Below, one piece after another: positions 26,401 through 37,993 of a stretch of DNA of 64,000 nucleotides. This DNA comes from Brachynemurus nebulosus (Eukaryota > Arthropoda > Insecta > Neuroptera > Myrmeleontidae), in assembly GCA_035578155.1 (NCBI GenBank), contig JAPWDM010000005.1:40679365-40743364 (forward strand), given 5' to 3'. How positions within the stretch are numbered: position 1 is the stretch's first letter; each line of letters starts with the position of its first letter. The notes below the pieces were generated by a model. The model was not told the DNA's origin, ran no database searches, and saw only the letters and a program-made list of their open reading frames with translations. The position numbers and the translations under genes were made by a program.

Positions 26401-26635
26401 AAATCTGCAGACGTAAAAATTATAAATTTTGTAAGCACTGTACATATTTTTGTTAACTATATTTACTTTCCAAACGATTTTAAGATTTATGTATTTTTAT
26501 ATTAAAAAGGTTGATCGGATGTATTGTATCTTGATCATATGGTCACATACAAACTGAATGGTGTTTCTTAAGAAAGGTATAATAAGAAAAGGGTCAGTCA
26601 ACCTTTTTTTATTTCTTTTTATGATTTTCTATTAA

Positions 26636-26940
26636 AATATTTCTTTAATGCTCAAAAAAGTGTCGATGTGTATTTGCATTATATGGTTGGCCAAGTGGTC
26701 GGAAAACGACATTTTATATTACACGATCTAATGTCATTCCAATTAATGATGGAAATGATTCCAGGCTACAAGAAATCTATTCAGAGTTAAAGAATTGCTT
26801 TTAAACATTTCTCTAATACTCAACAAAGTGTCGATGTTTATCTGCATTACATGGTTGGCCAAGTGGTCGGAAAACGACATTTCATATTACACAGTCTAAT
26901 GTTATTCCAGTTAATGATTGAAATGATTCCAGCCTACACA
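26636..26940. repeat. Diverged tandem duplication, period about 168 bp
   Basis: GGTTGGCCAAGTGGTCGG followed by AAAACGACATTT occurs at 26685 and 26853, with similar flanks (GTGTCGATGT, ATGATTCCAG) in both units. No coding signal. Confidence 0.75.
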
Positions 26941-27143
26941 AATGACGCAGAAAAGACTGGTAGGCTTGGCGACAATATCAATTTATTGAACAAGAATTAG
27001 TGCAAACCATCGTCTTTAATGAACTAGTCCTTATATTTTCTAAATTCAAGCCTAAGCAAAGTAAAATATAATCTTCAGTTTCTTGTTTTCTGTAACTGAT
27101 TTAATTGTGTTAATAAACATGGTGAAAAACTTTTACACGTTAA

Positions 27144-28171
27144 AGGGCCTTTTAGAGGGTCATATCAGTTTTCAGTTCAGTTTTTGTTTCCGTTCTCGTT
27201 TCATTTCAGTTCGGAAGAAAGTTTGTTACACGGTCCGTTCAGTTCTCACTGTTCTCAGTCGTTTCAGTTCTTTGTATAATCTAAGTTGACCTAAACAAAG
27301 TGTTTCGCTGTAAAAGTCTTCTGCTAATATAATAACTCATGGATGAAGACTATTTCATTGCAATAGCGTTAGCTTTGGTGCTGAAGAAAGAGCGGAAGAA
27401 AAGAAGTTAGTGGAGTAAAGCTTGGCTTCTCTAAAGAAATTCATTGTCCCACATAAATTTAATGAAGTAACTTCGCTTAGAACCATGTTATTGGTTGAAT
27501 TATTTACGAATAAATAAGGATACGTATCTCCTATTCCTTCCTGATTTTCATCCTCGCCGTCCATAGTATTAACACTTATTACAGTCGGCTGTTGGTCGCT
27601 GACAAACGAAAGGAGATCATAATACCATATAGTGATGGTTTGTATACTTCCCCAGTTCCTGCTCCACTTCTTTCACTGTCCTTAACTTTCTTATCTTCTT
27701 TGTTGTAAGTTGAGCATAGGCTATTTATTTTAGATTTTACCATAGCCATTTTCCATCGTATTCTTTATATTTCTTTAATAGCAGAGTGTAGGCAGCTTCC
27801 CTAATATTTACATTGTGATAACGTACATCTGTTTTATTCCATGAACACGGTAAAGTTTTATAAATTTTAATAAATTCGACAACAAAATCGTGATCCTTGT
27901 TGGACATAGCGACAGTTGCCTATATAAAATGTGCACTTTGTCAAATTTTCAAGAAAACTGACGTGAGCGAACGGATTGAGGCATGACGCGCTTGTTTACA
28001 CATAGAAATTTTAAGAACTGAAATGAAACAAATAGGTCTATCCATCCTGTCAGTTCTCAGTCTCCGTTTCAGTTCTCCTTTCAGATTTTAGTTTCTACAC
28101 GTAGGAAAAACTGACAGTTTGACTGAAACTGAAACTGAACTGAGAACTGATATGACCGTCTAAAAGGCCCT
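27144..28171. mobile_element. TTAA-flanked TIR transposon carrying the MADF pseudogene
   Basis: The inverted termini are AGGGCCTTTTAGA(G/C)GGTCATATCAGTT at both ends, followed by looser Gln/Thr-codon-like CAGTTC repeats. Both sides are flanked by TTAA (27140-27143 and 28172-28175). TTAA targets are typical of piggyBac and Kolobok; Kolobok ends start with purine-purine-G, as here. The MADF cargo instead points to PIF/Harbinger, whose target is TWA. Superfamily is unresolved. The element is non-autonomous. Confidence 0.75.
27355..27907 (-). pseudogene. Frameshifted MADF-domain protein gene
   Basis: Read from an ATG at 27907 on the minus strand, the first frame gives FVVEFIKIYKTLPCSWNKTD, then YHNVNIREAAYTLLLKKY and DGKW. 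This is the first half of a MADF (Myb/SANT-like, Adf-1 type) DNA-binding domain. After a frameshift near 27741-27750 the match resumes with KSKINSLCSTYNKEDKKVK and SGAGTGEVYKPSL. A second shift near 27625-27633 is followed by WYYDLLSFV, the usual end of the domain. A Ser/Asn-rich tail then runs to a stop at 27355. A functional parent would be about 185 residues with an N-terminal MADF. The gene sits inside a 1.03-kb terminal-inverted-repeat element. MADF or Myb-like companion proteins are known from PIF/Harbinger transposons, where they help target the transposase. No transposase is present here. Confidence 0.75.
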
Positions 28172-28845
28172 TTAAAGTTGAAGATTTATTGTATGACTTT
28201 CAACTGTTATTATGCCTAAATAAGTGTTTATCAAGTTCGGGGGTGCCAATATATATTTCGTCTAGAGCGCCAAATAACCTTGCGCCGGTTTTTGGTGAAG
28301 ATAATTATACATATAAAATGACGTCGCGGGCACAGCTAATTACAAATATGTCTCTCTTCCTCTCCCGCTACTGTTACAGTTTTCATTATTATAAATTAAT
28401 TAGGTATATAATATTGCAGTTAACAAAACATTTTGTACAAGTTTGAAACTATTAACCAGTGATGGCACAGGTTAAACACAATTTAGATTTAGCAAGTATT
28501 TCAATTATGTAATAAATAATTTTATTACGTAAATTTTATTAATTAATTACTTTGATTAATTTTGTAATGTACAAGTGTCGATGTTTATCTACATATCTAT
28601 AATATGTATTTTACAATATCTTCATTTTCTTAGCAACGAGTAAATGTTAAAACCGAATAAACAGTTTGATTACATGGTAGACATCTTGTGGCCTAAGCAT
28701 CTGTTACCATTCCGTTTTTAGCGAATTTCCAAAAGTGAAACTGGAAATACGCTATTACAGTAGGTGTCATGACGGGACCTAAGCCCGGGATCATAACAGA
28801 AATGTGTTTTGAGGTCCCTAGAATACGAAAATGATATTCACTAAA

Positions 28846-28848
<3 letters not shown>

Positions 28849-28902
<54 letters not shown>
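28849..28902. repeat. (TA)n microsatellite
   Basis: About 54 bp of TA directly after CACTAAAATTTATA, the family's conserved expansion point. Confidence 0.95.
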
Positions 28903-28907
<5 letters not shown>

Positions 28908-29886
28908 CGCCACGATAACTCTCGAACGAAACGTCTAATGCTTATGAAATTTTGTGTGCGGACTGGATTCTGAATTGGCTCGGCTAAGTTCGTTAGCCAG
29001 ACACGTCGGATGCCCAGAAGTAGGTTTTCTGGCCATTTTTTATCATTCGATCCTATCATAAGACAGTTCGATTTTTACATCGTTGAAAAGGAAAAAAAAA
29101 TTATGAAGAAAATATTCTTATAATTTTCTTTCTATTTTAAGTATTTTTCGAGAAAATGTAAATTTTCACCATTATATTATTAGTTTTCTTTCTTTGTTAG
29201 TCTAATAAGTAATTTATATTTATATCTCAGTTCTTTATGAAGTATAAAAATATTTCACTTTTTTATTAAAGAATTTTGTGAGAACAAGTGAAGTTTATTC
29301 ACATACATGTGTTATAACACACATACATGTATAGAGTTTTGTTTCTCATTTATTGCATTATAATTAGCATGGTTCTATCTGATGTTGAAAAATGTAAATT
29401 AAACAGATTTTCTAAGCTAATGTAATGAAAAATTTTTTTTTTTATTGAATTTTTAAGTAAACAAGAAATTGAAGATTATGTTATGATATAATATTACTAA
29501 ATATGAAACAAAACAAAATATGTACAATGTACATATGTATGCACGGAAAAATATTTTGAATCGATTTTGAAAATTTTTTCACTAATAATTAATAATGTTA
29601 AAAAATTAAACCATTTCAAATGGATTTAAGGTATTTTATGTGAGGTCAAGGTTTTCGGGACTTAAAAAGGCCAGAAATTAATTAACCAATCGATTTTAAA
29701 AATTTTTTCACAGTTAGTAAGTTAAAGTATTTGAATTAATTAATTAAATGATGTCCGCAAGAAGCTTACGGACTGCCATAAGTTATATGAGATCCTTAGA
29801 ACCCTTTTCTTACTGTTAGAGTACTAGACTTGTATGAGTTTCGCCAGGATTTACTGATCCCATAATTGTAAAAATAAACTAAACGA

Positions 29887-30960
29887 CCAATTTTAAAAAT
29901 TTCTTCACTGTTACAGAGCTAAACTATTTTAGATAGATTTAAAATACATTATGTAAGGTCCGCCAGGGTCCACAAGACCCAAAAGTGTCAAAAATAAACT
30001 AACTGACCGATTTTGAAAATTTTTTCACTGTTACAGAGCTAAACTATTTTAGATAAATATCGATTACGTTATGTGAGGTTCGCCTGGGTCCATAGGACCC
30101 AAAAGTGTCAAAAATAAACTGCCTGATCGATTTTGAAAATTTTTTCACTGTTACAGAGCTAAACTGTTTTAGATAAATATAGATTCCGTTATGTAAGGTC
30201 TGCCAGGGTCCATAGGATCCAGAAGTGTCAAAAATAAACTAACTGACCGATTTTGAAAATTTTTTCACTGTTACAGAGCTAAACTATTTTAGATAAATAT
30301 AAATTACGTTATGTAAGGTCCACCAAGGTCCATAGAACCCAAAAGTGTCAAAAATAAACTAACTGACCGATTTTGAAAATTTTTTCACTGTTACAGAGCT
30401 AAACTATTTTAGATAAATATAGATTACGTTATGTAAGGTCTGCCAGGGTCCATGGGATCCAAAGGTGTCAAAAATAAACTAACCGACCGATTTTGAAAAT
30501 TTTTTCACTGTTGGGGAACTAAGCTATTTTAGATAGATATACATTACGTTATTTAGGGTCCGCCAGGGTCCATGGGACCCAAAAGTGGTAAAAATAAACT
30601 AACGGACCGATTTTGAAAATTTTTTCACTGTTACAGAGCTAAACTATTTTAGATAAATATAGATTACGTTATGTAAAGTCTGCCAGGGTCCATCGGATCC
30701 AAAAGTGTCAAAAATAAACTAACCGACCGATTTTGAAAATTTTTTCACTGTTGGGGAGCTAAGCTATTTTAGATACATATAGATTATGTTATGTAAGGTC
30801 TGACAGTGTCAGTAGGACCTAAAAGTGTCAAAAATAAAATAACTGACCGATTTTGAAACTTTTTTACTACTACCGAGGTAAACTATTTTAGATAGGTACA
30901 GGTTGTGTTATCTGAGATCCACAACTGTCCTGCGGATGCGAATGCGGCGTAGAATGCTAC
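29887..30960. repeat. 120-bp tandem satellite, nine units
   Basis: The motif CCGATTTTGAAAATTTTTTC recurs every 120 bp from 29887 to 30847, with ACAGAGCTAAACTATTTTAG and GCCAGGGTCCATAGGACCC in each unit. Looser units precede it at 29559 and 29690 and follow at about 31167 and 31289. The units at 30487 and 30727 share GGGGA in place of ACAGA, giving a 240-bp dimer phase. Confidence 0.9.
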
Positions 30961-30970
30961 ACAACGGGTT

Positions 30971-30975
<5 letters not shown>

Positions 30976-31064
<89 letters not shown>

Positions 31065-31070
31065 TACATA
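30976..31070. repeat. (TA)n microsatellite within the satellite zone
   Basis: About 90 bp of TA with one interruption, between satellite units. Confidence 0.95.
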
Positions 31071-31410
31071 AAGCCCGCCTAGAATATACGGTCGAGCTGA
31101 TTTTTTAATGAGATCCACCGGGATCTTGCAGATCCGAAAACGCCAGTAATAAGCTATCGAACCGATGCTAAAAAATTTCTCACTGCTAGAGAACTAAATT
31201 ATTTTAGATGGATACAACTATGCGGCACAAAATTCGTTCGGGTTCTTGGGTCCCTAAAAATACCAAAACTAATTACCCAGTCGATTTTAAAAATTCTTTT
31301 ACTCTTAGAAAGCTAAACTATTTTAAATAGGTACAGGTCTTAGATGAGATCCGCCAGTGCCCAAGATTTGGAAATTCGCTATATTATGCAGATGCTGGGA
31401 CAGGGGTATC

Positions 31411-32066
31411 TAGTTGCTATAGTTAAGAAAGATAATAGGTTAAAAAAAATTGTAAAGTATTATTTTTATTAAAATTACATTTTCATTAAAATCAATTATT
31501 GATAAATGATAATTTTTTTAATTGAAGAGATAACTTACTCGTACACATCTCGTTAATTTACTTTTATGGTCACAGTTGTCTAAGAATTCTCGGCTTCTAG
31601 TTTCAGAGTCCTAAACTGTATCGTAGGCCACAAATATGGCTGTTATGGGCCTGGATAGATACGGTACTAGTATTACTGCACTTTCAACATAAAGCTACAT
31701 TCGCCACTGTTTTTGTTTTTGTCATAGAAATAACAGAAATAATTTTATATTTTTTTAATATTTATATATACAGTAAGAGTAATTTATTTTATCTGTTCTA
31801 AGAGTTCATTTAATTGCAAAAGATCTTGTTATTTCAAGCAAAAAATAAAATATTTGTTAAATACAGTATCAGGTTGCAGACTAAGATAGACAGTTACGTA
31901 GAGAAATCAGGTTTAAATCAAATTCCTGAAAATGTGGCTTGAATAATTTGATATTTCTTATAATGTGAAACTCATTTTTTTTTTGTATTATTAAAGTTCA
32001 TCAACAGTAATTTTAATAAAGGAAAATATATTCACTTATTATTACACGAGAGGTTTGTATTTTTTC
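31411..32066. other. Unassigned AT-rich sequence
   Basis: Nothing supportable. The same holds for 28172-28715, 32651-33590 and 34798-36298. Confidence 0.5.
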
Positions 32067-32234
32067 GAATAAATTTGTGTTTGTCTAACTAAAATTTGTT
32101 GCCTAGCAATTTAATGAGAAGGACTGTCAACTAACAAAAATGCGACAGCGAAGCTGAAGCGTTTTGGGTTGACAGTTCTTCGAGTTACATTGCTTTTAGG
32201 CAAGAAATTTCACTTGTAGAAAACAAATTTATTC
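32067..32234. repeat. Imperfect 168-bp palindrome
   Basis: GAATAAATTTGTGTTTGTC at the left pairs with AACAAATTTATTC at the right. Inner blocks TTGCCTAGCAA / TTTTAGGCAAG and ACTGTCAACTAAC / GGGTTGACAGTTC also pair. The centre is CGAAGC near 32150. MITE-like. Confidence 0.6.
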
Positions 32235-32424
32235 AGCAAAAATATAAAACTTTAATACGGTAAGACAATTTAACAAATAAAATAAAATAGTATAATTCAT
32301 ATTATTATTTAATACATTGTTACTATGGTTCTGAAATCAATTAAATTCACCAATACGAATTTTTATTTCATTTTTATCGTGTTTACCTACAATAAAATGA
32401 CCAATGAAATGTTTTGTATATATA

Positions 32425-32650
32425 CCTCATTTCAGATACAATTGATCATGAGTTTTCGTTAAAAAATTAAATAATTCTTATATTCGAAACAAATCAATCT
32501 TCTATTATTTTCTAAAAATAAACTGCAAATTTAAAATTTACATAAATGCAATAATAAAAGAGATAAAGCCAAGAAAACGGAAATTATTTAAATATAAAGT
32601 CACAAAGCATGGTTAAATTTAACTGAAATGAACCACACCATTTTTTTCGC
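32425..32650 (+). repeat. Dispersed repeat, copy A
   Basis: It matches 58727-58945 in inverted orientation over about 215 bp with high similarity (GATACAATTGATCATGAG, AACGGAAATTATTTAAAT). Family unknown. Confidence 0.75.
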
Positions 32651-33598
32651 TGTAAAAATCTGTCCGAACTTTCTTCCATGGTAAAAGTGAAAAAACTACA
32701 ATATTCTTATGGGATTTGATACTCATGAGTTAAGTTGTCACTCTATTTGTACTTAAGTTCAAAAAGTATTGAATAATTTGCCAAAAGAATTAGTTTCTAC
32801 TCTAAAATTGCGTTTAAATTTAATAATCGCTTTCTACCAATTTTGCACATGGATTTTTAATAAAAACCTAAGATCTTTCAGTAACACCAAATGAAAAGTT
32901 ATTACTTACTTTATACCTACTATTTGAATACAAAATTACATATGCATTGCGACATACAATCTCCGTAATTATGAACATAATAATCATATAATTTATAATA
33001 TGTATTACTATTTAAAAATTTGTAAATGTCTTGCAGCACATTATAGACAAACTCCTTTTACAGGAAATAAATAATTCACTTTTATCTGCATATCATTACT
33101 CTTGGTTTTTTGTTGCCCCGCACGGACTTGAATTGCTTACCTTGAGGTAATAAACAAATGAAACTCCTAAACATTCAGATTTTTTTCTTTGCGTATATGT
33201 TGGTTAATATTTTTGCGGTGTCACTGTTTTTTTTCTCCTGTCAGGTCTTTTTGTTTTTCCATGTTACTTCATCTATTAAACTGCGGTTTTTTTACTATTC
33301 CACAGTCTATTGTCTGTCTGTGGGGTATTCTCGCGGTTTTTAATTAAGACTTTCTCTTTTCAGAATTAAATTGATCGATGTGTTATTTTATCATCTTTCA
33401 GTTGAATTATATATCTTGTTCTTTACATTCTTTATTTAAGTAAAAATACAGTTATGGGAATAGATATTGAAATGGTTTGTGTTAATAATTGATCATATTT
33501 CAAAATGAAGGGAAATTTGGATCGAACAATAAATGTGTATGTACAAGCGCGTATGTGTATGTATACAAAAAAGTTATGTACTCATGCTTAATTAAGCT

Positions 33599-33803
33599 CA
33601 GTGTTGCAGCTGTACGATAATTATAGTACATGTACAATAACATTTTTATTATCTTACGCGAAAATACGATAATTTTTCATTAAATTGTAAAGTAAAATTC
33701 ACTAAATTACATTGTGTACGATAATTTACTCTGAAAATACGAAAGATACGATAATTTCGCATATTTGGTACGATTGAAATCCTCTTTTTGGCTGCTAGCA
33801 CTG
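33599..33803. mobile_element. hAT-type MITE with TACGATAATTT repeats
   Basis: 205 bp from CAGTGTTGCAGC to GCTGCTAGCACTG with a perfect 8-bp duplication ATTAAGCT (33591-33598 and 33804-33811). The motif TACGATAATT occurs four times inside. Confidence 0.8.
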
Positions 33804-33818
33804 ATTAAGCTAGACATT

Positions 33819-33938
33819 CAGTGGTGGATTTACCAACAGGCTAAGTAGGCTAAAAGTTATTAAGAAATTTTTTACGGAATGGCAGGAGCCGCATTTTTTA
33901 CGGTGCCTAGGGCGGCACTTAGGGTAAATCCGACACTG
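33819..33938. mobile_element. Short hAT-type MITE abutting the previous one
   Basis: 120 bp from CAGTGGTGGATTTACC to GGTAAATCCGACACTG. Flanks are TAGACATT (33811-33818) and TAGACATC (33939-33946), 7 of 8. Its duplication overlaps that of the neighbouring element by one base. Confidence 0.8.
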
Positions 33939-34011
33939 TAGACATCATCAAAGAAATAAATACTAATAAATATATTGACTACTTGTATACGACTTAAGTA
34001 AGACTTAATGA

Positions 34012-34797
34012 GGGGACGATTATTGAATGGGACAAATGAGTTTTAGCTAACAAGAAACCGTTAGTGGAAATTTATTTTACAGTCACTAGGTGTCTTTTGT
34101 ATAACTAATTTTATTTGCGATATACTATATGTGTTAACGATTTTCCGTTTGTTTCAACAAAAATTAAGAAATACGATTTTAAACAGAAAAAGTAATTTTT
34201 ATTTTTTTACAAATTATTAAATATTCTGTAATAACCATTGTGCTTAGATTAACTGTATTAGTTGATTATTAAACCTCTTAGTATAGACTATAATAATACA
34301 AGTATTGTTTGCATATTGAGGTTATGCAGTTTTTATTTCTTGCCTTTATCTTATCACTTGACACAGGATATTGAATGGGACACTATGATTATGACCTTAA
34401 ATTTTGATCTTGACTTTAAAGTCAAGGTCACCATTGGATACGCCGTGAAAAATGCTGAGACTTTTGTCCTCATCATTTATCCCAAAAATGCTTTTCCGCT
34501 GAGATTTTTGACTATTTTCATATTTTTATTAAGTTGTATAAACCGCATGAATTTTACATTGTATTACATAATTATGTCCCATTCAATGAGAATGAAATTA
34601 CTGAATAGGACACAAAAACCTAATTTTTCAAACAAAAAGATTTACTGTTATTTAAAAAGAATTAAATTTTTTTTAGTTTAAAACATAAAGTAATATTTGA
34701 AGTATCTTATGCCACAAGAATTAAAATATTTGATTACTCGGATTTGAAGTAAAGACGATTTTAAAAAAAAATGTCCCGTTCATTAAGTCTCTCCCCT
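34012..34797. mobile_element. TIR-like element with repeated GAATGGGACA
   Basis: The ends GAGGGGACGATTATTGAATG and, on the complement, GTAGGGGAGAGACTTAATGA are imperfectly inverted. GAATGGGACA or its complement occurs at about 34025, 34374 and 34574, with variants at 34604 and 34773. The 139-codon frame at 34262-34681 is AT-rich and motif-free and I do not consider it a gene. No target duplication found. Confidence 0.5.
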
Positions 34798-36302
34798 ACA
34801 TATGCCTATAAAGTCTGTAAATAGTCACTTTGTGGACTTAAAACAATCTACAAATGAAACGCATTGATGCTTATATTGCAATATATTATATTAATTGTAA
34901 TTTTGTACCTTTTCTTTTAAATTCCATTTTCAGCTAAAACATTTTTTGTAGTAAACAGTTATAGTATAGGTACAGTCATTATTATGATAAAGTGTCATCA
35001 TTTTTACTTCAATTGCTGTACCTACAATCATCAAATTTAAACAGAAAATAATTACAATCGCATATTTTGTAATTTTTTTGTCGCTTTTCAAGTTTTCTTG
35101 TAACAGGCTATTAAACATTTTTTTTTATGTCCTATAAAAATTCTAATTGGAAATTACTTTAAGCGCTAATGACATACTAGAAAATTTGCGTGTCGAGATA
35201 ACGGGAAACAGTTTGTGATGGTAATACGTTATTAATTTATGTTACATAACTGCAATTATTTTACTCAGTTTAAGACGTCAAGAGTGAGGAAATATGGAAA
35301 TTTGTATGTAATAATTTTAATAGTGTGTGTTTCATTGCTCGGTGTCTTGTTAATACACTAACGAACCTGTACTTTGCGTACGAAAATTTGAATAAAGCCA
35401 ACATCATTCAGCTATTGGTTTAAATTTTTTATATCTCTGTTAAATTACCGCTAAACATATTTTTAAACTAGTGAAAGTATACTAAGCTACTTTTTGTTGA
35501 TTTATCTGCAACAGAACCGACAACTTTTTTAAATGTGTTTTTAATCAATAACTGGGTGCAACATTCTAAATTTTACATTTATATTTAAATGAATTTTAAT
35601 ATAGACTTTTGTTTGACCTTTATATTGAATTGAATTGGTCTTTATATTATTGTTACATAAATTTTTTGAATATCTAATTTATGTATAATAAATGTTATTC
35701 AATATACATTTGAGTTGCTATTTGGCAAATTTCCTATTTCAAACTGTTTTCTGCAACAACTAGGTGTCTGTTTCCTATTTCCGGTGTTGACTTCTAGATA
35801 ACAGACGATCATATTGATCAACTTGCGTATATAATCATTATTCAATATTATCATAAAAATAAATTTCATTTTTTCAAGTTTTTTTTTATTTGTTATTAAA
35901 ATAGTATAGTAATTTGGACACATAGTTTTCTTATTTATTATCAAATTGACTTTTACCTGGACTTCGCTCGCGTTGTATCTGAAATTACAACATCAAGCTA
36001 AATTTTAATTATATTGGTCCAGGTAATCAGATGTTTTCCTAAAACAAAAAGTAACCTATATCTTTTTAAGACAGTCGATCGTTTTTTAATAGTCGGCTGC
36101 CCTAATTTCGTTATTTCATTTTAAATTCCAATATATGATATAATTTTTTTATTCACTTTTTAAAATATTTTTCAAGAAAAACGATTGCGACCAAAGAGAT
36201 CGGCCCACAGAAATCATTAAACATTCTGCATGAAATGTAAATTAAGCCAAAATTATCTGGATTGAAAAGTTCTAGTGCGATCAGTTGTTACGAACGATTT
36301 AA

Positions 36303-37191
36303 CGGGGACCATTAGTGTGACGTTTTCAAAAAATTGGAAATTATTTTAAAAATAACATACTAAAATTTCAAGTACATATCTCAAATAGTTTTTGAGTTAC
36401 AGCCATCCGAAAAGTGGATTCTGATTTTGATTGTTAACTTTGAGGTGTTGAGAAATGTATGAAGGTTGATAGTTCGGGAGTTTCTGGACGTGGCTGCCAG
36501 TCACATGTTGTGGAGAAGCTAGACTCTGACACATTTAAACGACTCATTTAATTTTACTATGACCGTTATAATGAGTACATCGTAAATTGTTTTAGTAAAA
36601 ATTCTCAGTGATTAAAACTAAAAGGTAAATTTTTATCACTTTATTTACGGGTTTGTCGTCTTTTGTATTATTGACTAAAAGGTAAAATTACGAAAAACTA
36701 CATTTTTCAAATTTGCTGCAGTTATAACTGGAACACAAATCATTCGATCGATTTGATTCTTATTGCAGCTTCTTTTATATATATTTCTTCGTACCCTGAA
36801 CCTCCAGTTTTCCGATCGAATAAAAAATGTAATTTTCGCAAGCCAAAAACCATCAAATTTTCGCGCAAAATTTGAAACTATTTTTTTTTTCGATTGAGGT
36901 TCACGGTACGGACCATACCTTCTAGTTTAATAGGCTTTTTGGTTTTTTTGATTTCAGGCAGTGTGAAGGCCGCTATCACTGCAGAAGTGGGGGAACCTTT
37001 TTTTTTGGAACCTTGGCAGATCTCGAATAACTCACTGAATTTTCAATTTTTTGGTCCAAAAATTTTATCACGAAATTATTATATATCAACGAATATATCC
37101 TAAAAATATTAAAACATTGCATATAGTAGTTTTCTTTAAAAGAATTCCCAAGAATCATCTTTTTTTCAGGCGGTCACATTAGTGGTCCCCC
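36303..37191. mobile_element. TTAA-flanked TIR element, GGGGACCA ends
   Basis: 889 bp with ends CGGGGACCATTAGTGTGACG and the complement of GGTCACATTAGTGGTCCCCC, flanked by TTAA (36299-36302, 37192-37195). Short frames inside (36894-37103) have no recognisable motif. piggyBac- or Kolobok-like, non-autonomous. Confidence 0.7.
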
Positions 37192-37195
37192 TTAA

Positions 37196-37993
37196 TTAAA
37201 TATTGACTGGTAGCTGCTGAATCATTTTTGTTTTATAAAGATTATCCATCCGAAATAATACTACATCTACCCTCTCACATGCTATTACATGATCAAATAA
37301 ATACGCATATTTAAAATTCATGTAGGTACTTATACGTGTTTTAAATTTCAGTTTTTTTTGATCTAACACTCTCAATTTTCTTCTTTTGTTTAAAATCAGT
37401 ATTATTTTAATTGCTCTTATGGATGTTTTGGTAAAGTTACAACGTCGATTTTTCCATTTGTACCAAGAAAACTTAAATTCTTATTGAAAATGTAGGGTAC
37501 TTTACGTACGAAATTGTTCTATAATATTAAAATAAATTTTGATACAGAACAAACTGTGACAATATTTCAACCATGATCCAATAGATTAAAATTATTTATA
37601 ACCCATATAACCTACATACAGCAGTTATGGCTATTATTTTTTAAATTTTCCATTTCTATCAAGTGAGGTATGCAAATTAATTTACTATAATTTATTTACA
37701 ACGTACATATCGTGCTGATCATAGTAAATCGGTTAATCAACGTAAAGAATTTTCCTTCAAATATAAAACTAATTAGGAGAAAATAATAATTAATAAACAA
37801 AATTATTCAAATTTTAATATGAATGAAATTATTATGAATGTGTTCGAATTGATATGAATCTTTTTTTAATTTGGTATCATAAATTTTTATTTTTATCAAT
37901 TTTATAAATCAGAGTTTCGATGCTAGAGGCCTCGAAAGGGAAAGCCTTTTTATTTTTGTTGTTTATTGTGAGAAATGTTTTTTTGGGTAACTT
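37196..37993. other. Unassigned AT-rich sequence
   Basis: Nothing supportable. The same holds for 39494-40012, 40747-42520 and 42846-43699. Confidence 0.5.

Larger units (their letters stand above)
28716..31410 (+). mobile_element. Large family copy or abutting copies with TA arrays and a 120-bp satellite
   Basis: The left end TTTTTAGCGAATTTCC at 28716, the conserved body and (TA)n at 28849-28902 lead to GATAACTCTCGAACGAAACG. About 500 bp of unrelated sequence follows, then the 120-bp array, a second TA array and the right end GGAAATTCGCTATATTATG ... GACAGGGGTAT. It could be one 2.7-kb element or a left part and a separate right part. Confidence 0.55.

Noticed and set aside
29887..30960. CRISPR-like regular repeats
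   Set aside because: The period is 120 bp, whole units are similar with no unique spacers, and the genome is eukaryotic. It is a tandem satellite.
34262..34681. 139-codon frame, the second longest in the window outside the LINE
   Set aside because: No start context, domain or splice support. The composition follows the AT-rich background, and it lies inside a repeat-like element carrying GAATGGGACA motifs.
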